This document shows, one piece after another, positions 39,652-47,594 of a stretch of DNA of 64,000 nt. Position 1 is the first letter of the stretch. Each line of letters starts with the position of its first letter. This DNA is from Pontibacter pamirensis (GTDB lineage: Bacteria; Bacteroidota; Bacteroidia; Cytophagales; Hymenobacteraceae). The stretch covers positions 248,001 through 312,000 of the forward strand of contig NZ_SSNI01000001.1 of NCBI RefSeq assembly GCF_010015475.1, written 5' to 3'. The translations under genes were made by a program, and so were the position numbers. The notes beneath the pieces were generated by a model that had not been told where the DNA came from, did no database searches, and was given only the letters and a program-made list of their open reading frames with translations.

Positions 39652-39665
39652 ATTTTTTAGCTTTG
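39636..39665 (+). promoter_or_regulatory. Promoter of the aldehyde dehydrogenase gene
   Basis: TTG at 39636-39638 and TAGCTTTG at 39658-39665, spaced by 19 bases, match the phylum consensus well. The -33 element lies inside the preceding terminator hairpin, so terminator and promoter physically overlap. Confidence 0.7.
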
Positions 39666-39702
39666 TATAAGTCCCCTTTCCATAAAATAACAGATAAAAC
39701 GC

Positions 39703-41280
39703 ATGAAACAGACAATAGACCAACTACCGCTGAACAAAGAAATAGCAGACATACTGCAGCAGCTTGGCGTAAAAGACAAGAACCCCGCCTATAGCACCGG
39801 CCTTTCCTGGGGTGGTCAGGAGGGCGACGCTACCCGCAGCATCCATTCCCCGGCCGATGGCAACCTGATTGCGACCGTGCACATGGCCACGGCAGAGGGT
39901 TATGATAAAGTAGTGGAGGCTGCGCAGGAAGCTTTTAAAGTATGGCGCAAAGTTCCCGCTCCGAAACGGGGTGAGGTGGTGCGCCAGATAGGAAACAAGT
40001 TGCGCGAGCATAAAGAAGCTCTGGGCAAACTGGTGAGTTACGAGATGGGCAAGATTCTGCAGGAGGGCCTGGGTGAGGTGCAGGAGATGATTGATATCTG
40101 CGACTTTGCTGTAGGCCTGTCGCGCCAACTGCATGGCTTTACCATGCATTCAGAGCGCCCGGAGCATCGTATGTATGAGCAGTACCACCCGCTGGGTGTG
40201 GTGGGTATTATCTCTGCTTTTAACTTTCCGGTAGCTGTCTGGAGTTGGAATACCATGCTGGCCGCTGTATGTGGTGATGTAGTTATCTGGAAACCTTCTG
40301 AGAAAACACCCCTGACGGCCATTGCCTGTCAGCATATTATCCGGGATGCTTTGGCCGAAAACGAAATACCGGAAGGCGTCTTCAACCTTATCATCGGGGA
40401 TGCTGAGATTGGTAGCTTGATGAGCCACGACAAACGCGTGGCGCTGATTTCAGCAACAGGCTCCACCCGCATGGGTAAAAAAGTAGGAGAGGCTGTAGGG
40501 GCTCGTCTAGGTAAATCGCTACTGGAGTTAGGAGGCAATAATGCCATCATCCTAACCGAAAACGCAGACCTGGAGATGGCATTAAATGCTATTGTGTTTG
40601 GTGCCGTTGGTACCTGCGGCCAGCGCTGCACTTCTACCCGCCGCCTCATTATACATGAGAACCGTTACGAGCAGGTAAAAGAGCGCCTGCTGAAGATATA
40701 TCCCAACCTGCCGATTGGCCACCCACTGGACAGCACCACACTGGTAGGCCCGCTCATCGACAAGGACGCTGTTACTGCTTTTACCGAGGCCTTGGATAAA
40801 GTGCAGCAGGAGGGAGGCATCCTGCTAACAGGAGGAGAGGTGATGAGTGGCGAGGGCTACGAAACAGGCACTTATGTTAAGCCTGCCATTGTAGAAGCAG
40901 AAAACCATTATGAAATGGTGCAGGAAGAAACTTTTGCGCCCATCCTGTACCTGATTAAGTATAGCGGCGACGTGGAAAACGCCATCGAGATTCAGAATGG
41001 TGTGCGGCAAGGATTGTCATCGGCTATTTTCTCCACCAACCTGATAGAAACAGAAACCTTCCTGGGCCACTGGGGCTCCGACTGCGGCATTGCCAACGTA
41101 AACATCGGCACCTCAGGTGCTGAGATAGGCGGCGCTTTTGGCGGTGAGAAAGAAACAGGGGGCGGACGCGAATCCGGCTCCGATGCCTGGAAAGTATACA
41201 TGCGCCGCCAGACCAACACCATTAACTATGGCCGCGAACTGCCATTGGCGCAGGGCATTCAGTTTAAGGTGATGGATTGA
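39703..41280 (+). CDS. amaB: Aldehyde dehydrogenase, ALDH7 (antiquitin) type
   Basis: 525 residues. PLGVVGIISAFNFPVAVWSW, VIWKPSEKTPLTAIACQHII, ATGSTRMGKKVGEAVGARLG and LLELGGNNAIILTENADL lead to the catalytic Cys in GTCGQRCTSTRRLI. The Gln-Arg around the Cys and the IGGAFGGEKETGGGRESGSD end are typical of alpha-aminoadipic semialdehyde (piperideine-6-carboxylate) dehydrogenase in lysine breakdown. No other lysine degradation gene lies nearby, so the symbol is tentative. Confidence 0.85.
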   Translation: MKQTIDQLPLNKEIADILQQLGVKDKNPAYSTGLSWGGQEGDATRSIHSPADGNLIATVHMATAEGYDKVVEAAQEAFKVWRKVPAPKRGEVVRQIGNKLREHKEALGKLVSYEMGKILQEGLGEVQEMIDICDFAVGLSRQLHGFTMHSERPEHRMYEQYHPLGVVGIISAFNFPVAVWSWNTMLAAVCGDVVIWKPSEKTPLTAIACQHIIRDALAENEIPEGVFNLIIGDAEIGSLMSHDKRVALISATGSTRMGKKVGEAVGARLGKSLLELGGNNAIILTENADLEMALNAIVFGAVGTCGQRCTSTRRLIIHENRYEQVKERLLKIYPNLPIGHPLDSTTLVGPLIDKDAVTAFTEALDKVQQEGGILLTGGEVMSGEGYETGTYVKPAIVEAENHYEMVQEETFAPILYLIKYSGDVENAIEIQNGVRQGLSSAIFSTNLIETETFLGHWGSDCGIANVNIGTSGAEIGGAFGGEKETGGGRESGSDAWKVYMRRQTNTINYGRELPLAQGIQFKVMD

Positions 41281-41338
41281 TTTGACTCTACGCAAAGTCC
41301 CGGCGGGATTTAGGATTCACTTTACTTCAGAATACAGG

Positions 41339-41734
41339 CGTGGATAAGTGGATAAAATCAGTTTGTGCAACGGGTTTAAATAATTTCACTGAAATTACGC
41401 CATTTGATGTATAGATTACGAGGGTTTATACACCTGTTATACATATTAAGGCAGAAAAGAGCCAGCTATGGGAACATGGCTGGCTCTTTCTGTTTCTGCT
41501 TCATTCAAGAACTAACAACTTTAGTCGAAGTTATCCACAATTGTGCATATACTACATGTGGATATGTGGAAAAACAAAATTCAGTATTGGGTTTTCGGTG
41601 CTGTATAAGGCGCATAGGTATACTTCCTAATATATAAAAAGTATATTCTTGTGTTCAACATGAAGGAGATGAAGTAGATACGTTCACATTATGTTATACA
41701 CATCTGGCTGTGGATAATGTGGAAAAGTGGACAA
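41339..41734. promoter_or_regulatory. Cluster of DnaA-box-like 9-mers
   Basis: The 576-base gap 41281-41856 holds many 9-mers close to TTATCCACA. TTATCCACA at 41531-41539, TTATACACA at 41694-41702 and (reverse) TGTGGATAA at 41709-41717 match the consensus TTATNCACA. One mismatch occurs at 41339-41347, 41347-41355, 41426-41434, 41542-41550, 41557-41565, 41565-41573 and 41718-41726. A+T-rich runs lie at 41617-41650 and 41733-41770. This could be oriC, a DnaA titration site or a DnaA-controlled promoter region. No dnaA is in the window. Confidence 0.6.
41456..41489. terminator. Hairpin terminator inside the DnaA-box region
   Basis: A 15-bp stem with one T-G pair (41456-41470 with 41475-41489) and a GGAA tetraloop; A-rich before and T-rich after. 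It probably ends the aldehyde dehydrogenase transcript. Confidence 0.75.
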
Positions 41735-41856
41735 GTAAAAATTCTTGAAATTATTTTGCAACTTAATGCAACCTCGGGCCACTGGCTTTGTCTTTAGTGC
41801 AGAAGTAGGAAGGAGAAGGATGAAAGAATAAAAGTCGTAAGGGCGCAGCAAATGAA

Positions 41857-42438
41857 TTGCTAACGCTAAAACATAACACCTTGGAGAAACTCAGTTATCA
41901 GGACGTAAATCACCACGTGATTGATCGCTGCAAGAGCGGCGATAACAGAGCCCAGTATGAGCTGTATAAGCTTTACTCCAAGGCAATGTTCAACGTGAGC
42001 ATGCGCATCATCAACGACTATGCAGAGGCGGAGGATGTGCTGCAGGAAGCTTTTTTGAGTGCCTTCAAAAACCTTCAGTCCTACAAAGCAGAAGCTTCAT
42101 TCGGGAGCTGGCTCAAGAAAATTGTGGTAAATGCCTCCATCAACGCCATCCGGAAGCGGCGCTCCGAACTGGTGCCCATGGATGAGCGCGTTGTTGGCGA
42201 AGTGGCTGACGAGGCATATGAAGATGACTCGGAGTGGCAGGTGGAAAAGGTGCGGCGGGCCATACAGCAGTTGCCGGATGGCTACCGGGTAGTCCTGAGC
42301 TTATACCTGCTGGAAGGCTACGACCATGCTGAGATTGGCGAGGTGTTGGGAATAACAGAATCCACTTCAAAATCGCAGTACAGCCGGGCTAAAAAGAAAT
42401 TACTGGAGATAATGAAAGAGCCGCAGTTTGCGGTTTGA
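41857..42438 (+). CDS. ECF-type RNA polymerase sigma factor
   Basis: About 193 residues from a TTG start; a second TTG at 41881 is an alternative and no ATG fits. Region 2 has YKLYSKAMFNVSMRIINDYA and EAEDVLQEAFLSAFKNLQSY; region 4 has LPDGYRVVLSLYLLEGYDHA then EIGEVLGITESTSKSQYSRA. It forms an operon with a membrane protein that looks like its anti-sigma factor. Inducing signal unknown. Confidence 0.88.
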   Translation: MLTLKHNTLEKLSYQDVNHHVIDRCKSGDNRAQYELYKLYSKAMFNVSMRIINDYAEAEDVLQEAFLSAFKNLQSYKAEASFGSWLKKIVVNASINAIRKRRSELVPMDERVVGEVADEAYEDDSEWQVEKVRRAIQQLPDGYRVVLSLYLLEGYDHAEIGEVLGITESTSKSQYSRAKKKLLEIMKEPQFAV

Positions 42439-42465
42439 AATAAAGAATATGAAGAGAACTTTACC

Positions 42466-43098
42466 ATGGAAGATAAACTGAAGAAGTTTGTAGACGAGCA
42501 CCGGGATGAGTTCGATGTGTTCGAGCCCCGGACGGAGCTGTGGCAGAACATCTGCGAAGAGCTGCCACAGAAGCGCAAAACAGCAAAGGTAATCAGCATT
42601 AAGTTTGGGGACAGCGCCAGTTTCAGTGCCAACTCCATGTTCATGCGTATTGCAGCGGCCATTGTGCTGCTGGTAGGTTGCGGCCTCACGCTGTTTTTGA
42701 TGAAGAGTAATGCGCCGGAGGCCGGCAATACGATAGCAGCTACCACGGCACCTCCTGTCAACAACATTGCGCCTGAACTGGCTGAGGTGGAGGCCTACTA
42801 CGTGAGCCAAATCAAAGAAAAGAAGAGCAAGTTGAGCGAATATGACCTGAAGGTGCTGGGGCTGGATGACCAGCAGGAAATAGACCAGGAGCTTGCCCGC
42901 CTCGACAGCAGCTATGTTCAACTTAAAAAGCAACTATACACAACTCCAAATACGGACGAAATAGTTGGTGCCCTGATCCAGAACCTGCAGATACGGATTC
43001 GGGTGCTGAACCGACAACTGGAAGTACTCCAGCGGTTAGAACAAATAAATGAACAACCCGACCTAGAACCTCAAAAAGATGAGACCACGAATGTATAA
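42466..43098 (+). CDS. Putative anti-sigma factor, single-pass membrane protein
   Basis: 210 residues. An N-terminal cytoplasmic part of about 60 residues (KKFVDEHRDEFDVFEPRTEL, typical opening of such proteins in this phylum) is followed by one membrane helix at 61-80, then a long periplasmic coiled-coil region (QIKEKKSKLSEYDLKVLGLD and RIRVLNRQLEVLQRLEQI). It lies 27 bases after the sigma gene and overlaps the next gene by 20 bases. There is no zinc-binding HxxxCxxC motif. Confidence 0.65.
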   Translation: MEDKLKKFVDEHRDEFDVFEPRTELWQNICEELPQKRKTAKVISIKFGDSASFSANSMFMRIAAAIVLLVGCGLTLFLMKSNAPEAGNTIAATTAPPVNNIAPELAEVEAYYVSQIKEKKSKLSEYDLKVLGLDDQQEIDQELARLDSSYVQLKKQLYTTPNTDEIVGALIQNLQIRIRVLNRQLEVLQRLEQINEQPDLEPQKDETTNV

Positions 43099-44257
43099 AT
43101 TTCTACGCTACGCGCTGGTGCTTACACTGGTACCTACACTGGCTTTGTCGCAAGATAAAAACCAGGGGCCATGTCCTGATATCTCAGTAGACCTCTCTGG
43201 CCTGAGCGCCCTTTCGGAGATAAAGCTTGCAAAGCTGGAAAATATGGAAGGCCTGACAGAACAGATTGAATTGGCTGTATTTGAAAGCCTTGAAAGTTTA
43301 GAGCATCTCGAAGACCTGGATGAGCAGATTGCACACTACCAAACAGGTGATGTAACGGCAGAAGTAGCTGCTTATGATGTTGAAAAGCGCAAGACGATTG
43401 ATAAGACGTATAAAGTTAGCAGAAACGATATGCTCAACATCGAGAATAAGTTTGGCAAGATCCACATCAATACCTGGAACAAAAATGAGGTACACGTAAA
43501 GGTGGATATTATTGCGCGTTGCGTCACTGAAAGCATGGCTCAGGAAATACTTGACAAGATAAAGGTAATGGAGAGCCGCGAGGGAAGCACCATATCCTTT
43601 AGAACACACATTGAACCGATGCGCGTCTCGGGTAATAACAACAAGAGCTTCGAAGTAAACTATACCATCAGCATGCCGGAAGAAAACGCGCTGACAGTGA
43701 AAAATAGTTTTGGCGATGTTTACTTAGCCGCTCTGAAAGGCAAAGCCGATATTAATGTGAAGTACGGTGCGCTCAAGTGCGACAGGCTGAGCAACCCAGG
43801 AAACACCTTGACGCTGGCTTATGGCTCTGGCTCCTGCGGCTACTTTAACGGGGGCAGCATGGATGTGTCCTACGGGAACATGAATGTAGAAGGAGTTAAT
43901 GGCCTGCAAGGCTCTTCCAAGTTCAGCGATTTTAAAATTGGCAGCTTGGGAGAGACCATGGAAATGGATATAAAGTATGGCACATTTGCAGTAAACAACA
44001 TCAGTAAAAACATCAGAAAGATTACGCTATCAAGCGGCTTTACACCTATCAACCTGACGTTTGACCCTAATACCGCCTTCAATTTTGATGTGAACGTGCA
44101 GTTCGGTGATTTCAGATACGATAAGTCTTTGGTCAATATCACCTCCCTGGAGAAAGGCCATACCTCAGCAGAGTATAGAGGAGCTTACGGAGGAGCATCG
44201 CCTAAAGGTCTGGTAAGCGTAAACTCGAAATACGGCGATGTGAAGTTTATGAAGTAA
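43079..44257 (+). CDS. Exported protein with adhesin-like beta repeats (DUF4097-like)
   Basis: 392 residues; a second ATG at 43091 gives a cleaner signal peptide (MYKFLRYALVLTLVPTLALS). From residue about 115 a beta-rich domain repeats a pattern of the type NxFGxVxI: ENKFGKIHINTWNKNEVHVK, KNSFGDVYLAALKGKADINV, KYGALKCDRLS, SYGNMNVEGVNG, KYGTFAVNNISK and SKYGDVKFMK. Such right-handed beta structures occur in bactofilin/DUF4097 proteins. It is coupled to the anti-sigma gene and is probably the effector or sensor of the regulon. Confidence 0.7.
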   Translation: MRPRMYKFLRYALVLTLVPTLALSQDKNQGPCPDISVDLSGLSALSEIKLAKLENMEGLTEQIELAVFESLESLEHLEDLDEQIAHYQTGDVTAEVAAYDVEKRKTIDKTYKVSRNDMLNIENKFGKIHINTWNKNEVHVKVDIIARCVTESMAQEILDKIKVMESREGSTISFRTHIEPMRVSGNNNKSFEVNYTISMPEENALTVKNSFGDVYLAALKGKADINVKYGALKCDRLSNPGNTLTLAYGSGSCGYFNGGSMDVSYGNMNVEGVNGLQGSSKFSDFKIGSLGETMEMDIKYGTFAVNNISKNIRKITLSSGFTPINLTFDPNTAFNFDVNVQFGDFRYDKSLVNITSLEKGHTSAEYRGAYGGASPKGLVSVNSKYGDVKFMK

Positions 44258-44312
44258 GCTGATCTGAAACATCCATAGATATTGTTTGTTGTAACTTAGT
44301 TTGTTTAAGGTG

Positions 44313-44344
44313 AAAAAGGAGCTGGCAGTATGTCAGCTCTTTTG
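44313..44344 (+). terminator. Terminator after the sigma-factor operon
   Basis: Stem of about 13 pairs with one G-T pair and one bulged base (44313-44326 with 44331-44344), followed by GCTTTTA. Confidence 0.75.
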
Positions 44345-44382
44345 CTTTTAGACGTACAGAGGGGATAATCCACCATTATCTT

Positions 44383-44390
44383 TATCTTTG
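44383..44390 (+). promoter_or_regulatory. -7 box just before the RidA gene
   Basis: TATCTTTG ends three bases before the ATG at 44394. The implied transcription start would lie at or just beyond the start codon, so the mRNA would be leaderless, or the match is accidental. Confidence 0.35.
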
Positions 44391-44393
44391 ACT

Positions 44394-44843
44394 ATGGCGA
44401 ACAAAAAAGAGCCTTTCACATCATCTAAAGCACCTGAGCCTGTTGGCTTGTATCCGCATGCGCGGCGCGTCGGAAACCTGCTGTTTCTATCGGGTGTAGG
44501 TCCGCGCGAACGGGGTACAAAACAGATACCGGGCATGGAGCTGGATGAGGCAGGTAACATTGTGGCCTACGACATTGCAGCGCAGTGCCACGCTGTGTTC
44601 CGGAACGTGCGGTATATTCTGGAAGAAGCCGGTTCCGGTTGGGCAAACTTAGTGGACGTGACCGTGTTTCTGACAAACATGCAGGCTGATTTTACAATCT
44701 ATAACCAAATTTACGCCGAGTATTTTAAAGACAATCAACCTTGCCGTACTACGGTGGAGGTAAACAGGCTGCCAACTCCTATTGCTATTGAACTGAAGTG
44801 CATCGCCACCATTGGAGCGCCGGAGAAGGAAGAGGCAGCATAA
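44394..44843 (+). CDS. RidA/YjgF family protein
   Basis: 149 residues from ATG 44394 (an in-frame TTG lies 6 bases upstream). GLYPHARRVGNLLFLSGVGP, FRNVRYILEEAGSGWANLVD, VTVFLTNMQADFTIYNQIYA, YFKDNQPCRTTVEVNRLPTP and IAIELKCIATIG show the chorismate-mutase-like RidA fold. RidA proteins hydrolyse reactive enamines and imines; this one resembles the aminomuconate/aminoacrylate deaminase branch. The next gene starts 11 bases downstream. Confidence 0.88.
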   Translation: MANKKEPFTSSKAPEPVGLYPHARRVGNLLFLSGVGPRERGTKQIPGMELDEAGNIVAYDIAAQCHAVFRNVRYILEEAGSGWANLVDVTVFLTNMQADFTIYNQIYAEYFKDNQPCRTTVEVNRLPTPIAIELKCIATIGAPEKEEAA

Positions 44844-44854
44844 CCCTTAATTTT

Positions 44855-46672
44855 GTGAGCAAAACAAGAAAAGACTTATATACATCCCGCGCCGAAGCAA
44901 TTGCCGGAGAAGAGAGTAAAGCAGCATCTAAATCAAGTCTGGTGTCCTGGCTTCGGGTAGCCGTTTTTTTAGCCGGTGTTGCTGTCGCCTGGTATTTTTT
45001 CAGCAATTACCAAATGGCGGAGGGAGCCATTGCTGTGTTGCTGTTCTATGCCCTGTTTATCTTTGTGCTGCGCTGGCATAGCCGCCTCGACTTTAAACAC
45101 CAGCAATTGGTACTGCTGCGGCGTGTAAACGAGCAGGAGGTGGAGCGGCTGCAAGGTAAATTAGCCAATTTTGATGGCGGTCATGCTTTCATCAACGATC
45201 AGCATCCGTATACTTCTGACCTCGACATATTCGGGCAGAATTCGCTGTTCCAACTGATGAACCGCTCCGTGACAGACATTGGAAAAAGCCGCTTAGCCTC
45301 CTGGTTCCGCGCGGCGTCTTCTCCATCAGAGGTGGCCCTGCGGCAGGAGGCCGTGGCGGAACTGGCCCAGCCTGAGCAGTTAGACTGGCTACAGGCTTTG
45401 CTAGCCCTCCCGATGCACTACAAGCACGACCAGCAGCCAGCCGATGGCTTTATTGCTTGGTTTTCTGATAAGACTTTTTTCAGGCAGCATCCCTGGGTAA
45501 AGGTGCTGCTGTTTGTGCTTCCGCTCTTAACGCTGGCGGCCATTGTGGCCTGGTTTTACGGGTTCAGCGGCTGGATAGCCGTGGCTTTCCTGCTGGCGCA
45601 GTTTTGGGTGGCGTATAAGTTTCGGGTAGAGCGGGACGAGTACTATGAGAAAAGTATTGGTATATATGAGGCCATGCGCAGCTATACCAAGCAGCTGGAG
45701 CATATAGAGCAGCACCAGTTTTCGGCTCCTAAGCTACAGCAGTTGCGGCAGGGCCTGCATCAATCCGGTACTACAGCCTCGGCAAGCCTACACAAACTGG
45801 CCAACATCATCGACTATTTCTCCTGGCGCCTCAGCACGCTCATGGCTTTCTTCCTGAACAATCTCCTGATGTGGGATTTTATATGGATGTATCGCCTGGA
45901 AAGCTGGCGGGACAAGTTCCTACCGCAGCTGAAGGAGTCGTTAGATATTCTGGCGGAGATAGAGGCTTTGACAAGTGTAGCCGCTTTCCAGCATGCGCAT
46001 CCGGAGTACGCAGTGCCGCAGTTAAGTCAGCATCCTTTCGAGTATAGAGCAGTGGCCCTGGCGCACCCCCTGATTTTCTCAGTGATGCCCGTTGCCAATG
46101 ATTTTGAGACAGAAGGTACCGGCCATACAATGGTGATTACGGGCTCTAACATGTCCGGTAAAACAACTTTCCTGCGTACGGTGGGCATCAACATGGTCAT
46201 GGCCCTGATGGGCGCTCCGGCATGCGCAGCCCGTATGGTGGTTGCTCCGGCACAGGTGTATACTGCCATGCGCACAGCAGATAACCTAGCGGAGAACACG
46301 TCCTCTTTTTATGCCGAGTTAAAGCGCCTGCGCATGCTGCTTGAACTAACGGAGCAGGGGCAGCCCGTCTTCTACTTGCTGGATGAAATTCTGAAAGGCA
46401 CCAACTCCCGTGACCGGCACCTTGGGGCTATGTCGCTTATCCGGCAGTTGCACCACCGCAATGCCTCCGGGCTTATCTCTACCCACGATTTAGAACTGGG
46501 CGCCATGGAGGAGGAACTGCCGGGAAGCGTGCAGAACTACAGCTTTAACAGCGACATTATAGGCGATGAAATCAGGTTTGATTATAAATTAACGCCAGGC
46601 ATCTGCCGTAGCTTTAATGCCAGCAAGCTCATGCAACTCATGGGCATCGACATTGCAGAAGAGAGGGTATGA
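44855..46672 (+). CDS. Membrane-spanning MutS-like ATPase
   Basis: 605 residues from GTG 44855; a longer in-frame start overlaps the RidA gene and adds a non-conserved stretch. Two membrane helices at about 31-51 and 53-73, two more at about 215-258, then helical lever-like sequence. The C-terminal MutS domain V has Walker A TGSNMSGKTTFLRTVG, Walker B FYLLDEILKGTNSRDR and STHDLELG. The mismatch-recognition domain I of MutS is absent. Similar proteins occur across Bacteroidota; their role is unknown. Confidence 0.8.
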   Translation: MSKTRKDLYTSRAEAIAGEESKAASKSSLVSWLRVAVFLAGVAVAWYFFSNYQMAEGAIAVLLFYALFIFVLRWHSRLDFKHQQLVLLRRVNEQEVERLQGKLANFDGGHAFINDQHPYTSDLDIFGQNSLFQLMNRSVTDIGKSRLASWFRAASSPSEVALRQEAVAELAQPEQLDWLQALLALPMHYKHDQQPADGFIAWFSDKTFFRQHPWVKVLLFVLPLLTLAAIVAWFYGFSGWIAVAFLLAQFWVAYKFRVERDEYYEKSIGIYEAMRSYTKQLEHIEQHQFSAPKLQQLRQGLHQSGTTASASLHKLANIIDYFSWRLSTLMAFFLNNLLMWDFIWMYRLESWRDKFLPQLKESLDILAEIEALTSVAAFQHAHPEYAVPQLSQHPFEYRAVALAHPLIFSVMPVANDFETEGTGHTMVITGSNMSGKTTFLRTVGINMVMALMGAPACAARMVVAPAQVYTAMRTADNLAENTSSFYAELKRLRMLLELTEQGQPVFYLLDEILKGTNSRDRHLGAMSLIRQLHHRNASGLISTHDLELGAMEEELPGSVQNYSFNSDIIGDEIRFDYKLTPGICRSFNASKLMQLMGIDIAEERV

Positions 46673-46690
46673 GTTTGAGAAGTCCTGGAC

Positions 46691-46720
46691 GAAGGACTCT
46701 TTGACAAAGGACAAACGACC
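46691..46720 (+). repeat. GGAC-type short intergenic repeat, copy 1
   Basis: AAGGACTCTTTGACAAAGG followed by ACAAACGACC resembles the two inverted copies at 54997-55032 and 55077-55116. It lies just after the MutS-like gene. Confidence 0.4.
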
Positions 46721-46788
46721 TTGCTGGGCAATACCTCCACATAATTTATTCTTCTTAATTAGCATACTAGCACATTAACCACATTAAT

Positions 46789-47031
46789 ATGAGAACAGTA
46801 GCCGATATACCAAACCCGAACATGAAGGTCACGCTGATGGCCTGGAACGGGAAATACCTGATTAAACTGGAAAAAGGAGACTTTGAGCAGACTTATAAAA
46901 TAAGCGAAATGGACATCATGGGCGATGAAGGCGCCAAAGAGCTTCTGGACGAGGAGTTTCTGGAGGCAGCGATGAATCGCTTTACAGATATGCGGGATGC
47001 TTTTGTTTTGACAGTAAGGCGGAATGGGTAA
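46789..47031 (+). CDS. Small conserved-looking hypothetical protein
   Basis: 80 residues: an N-terminal beta part (KVTLMAWNGKYLIKLEKGDF, EQTYKISEMDIMG) and a helical part (GAKELLDEEFLEAAMNRFTD). Codon use is like that of the neighbours and it starts with ATG. I do not recognise a family and see no signal or membrane segment. Confidence 0.6.
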   Translation: MRTVADIPNPNMKVTLMAWNGKYLIKLEKGDFEQTYKISEMDIMGDEGAKELLDEEFLEAAMNRFTDMRDAFVLTVRRNG

Positions 47032-47057
47032 TATATGATACACAGCCTGAGACTTAT

Positions 47058-47483
47058 ATGAAAAAGCTGAACCTGGTTTTCCTCTTGCTATTTCTTTATT
47101 CCTGTGCAGATCCCTGTGAAGATTTAGAATGCTTATCAGAGGATGCCTTCGCCTTCACTTTTAAGTCAAAAGATAATGGAGAAGATTTGCTGTTTGGGGA
47201 CGACCCGCAAATTTCTAAGGACGATGTAGAAGTGTTTTATATGGTCAATGGTACTAAGGAACCTGCTCATGTTCAGTTTCAACCTCAGTACATTGTGGTT
47301 AATCTGAATGATGATGTACAGGAGTACTTTGTTCGTGCATTAGATAAAACAGATACTTTAAGCATTCAGTCTTTTCGTAGAGCCGCCTCAGAATGTTGCC
47401 CGAGTATTACTGAAGTAGAAAAGATAAGCCTAAATGGAAAAGAAGCAGGTAGAGATTCCTGGATTTTAGATCTCTATAGGTAA
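47058..47483 (+). CDS. Putative lipoprotein of unknown function
   Basis: 141 residues. The signal peptide ends in the lipobox FLYSC with Cys16; the mature part has six more Cys in CADPCEDLEC and ECC, likely forming disulfides. An immunoglobulin-like beta pattern (VEVFYMVNGTKEPAHVQFQP, QYIVVNLNDD) is possible. It lies 26 bases after the small gene before it, so the two may be cotranscribed. No family recognised. Confidence 0.65.
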   Translation: MKKLNLVFLLLFLYSCADPCEDLECLSEDAFAFTFKSKDNGEDLLFGDDPQISKDDVEVFYMVNGTKEPAHVQFQPQYIVVNLNDDVQEYFVRALDKTDTLSIQSFRRAASECCPSITEVEKISLNGKEAGRDSWILDLYR

Positions 47484-47544
47484 GCCTGTCTGAAATCAAT
47501 GAAGCTTTCCTGAAAGACTGTAACTTCAGCCGAAAAACCATAAA

Positions 47545-47571
47545 AAAAGCCCACCTTAACAGTGGGCTTTT
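47545..47571. terminator. Bidirectional terminator between convergent genes
   Basis: A perfect 10-bp stem (47545-47554 with 47562-47571) with A and T runs on the two sides; it serves the lipoprotein gene (+) and tsf (-). Confidence 0.88.
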
Positions 47572-47594
47572 CTATTATAATGGTTTGGTTATAA

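Noticed and set aside
41404..41637. 77-codon frame inside the DnaA-box region
   Set aside because: It spans a terminator hairpin and several boxes and has no protein-like composition.
41339..41734. Firm call of oriC
   Set aside because: Box density supports it, but the nearby ribosomal operons on both sides would run head-on to replication from here and dnaA is not adjacent; kept as a cluster of uncertain role.
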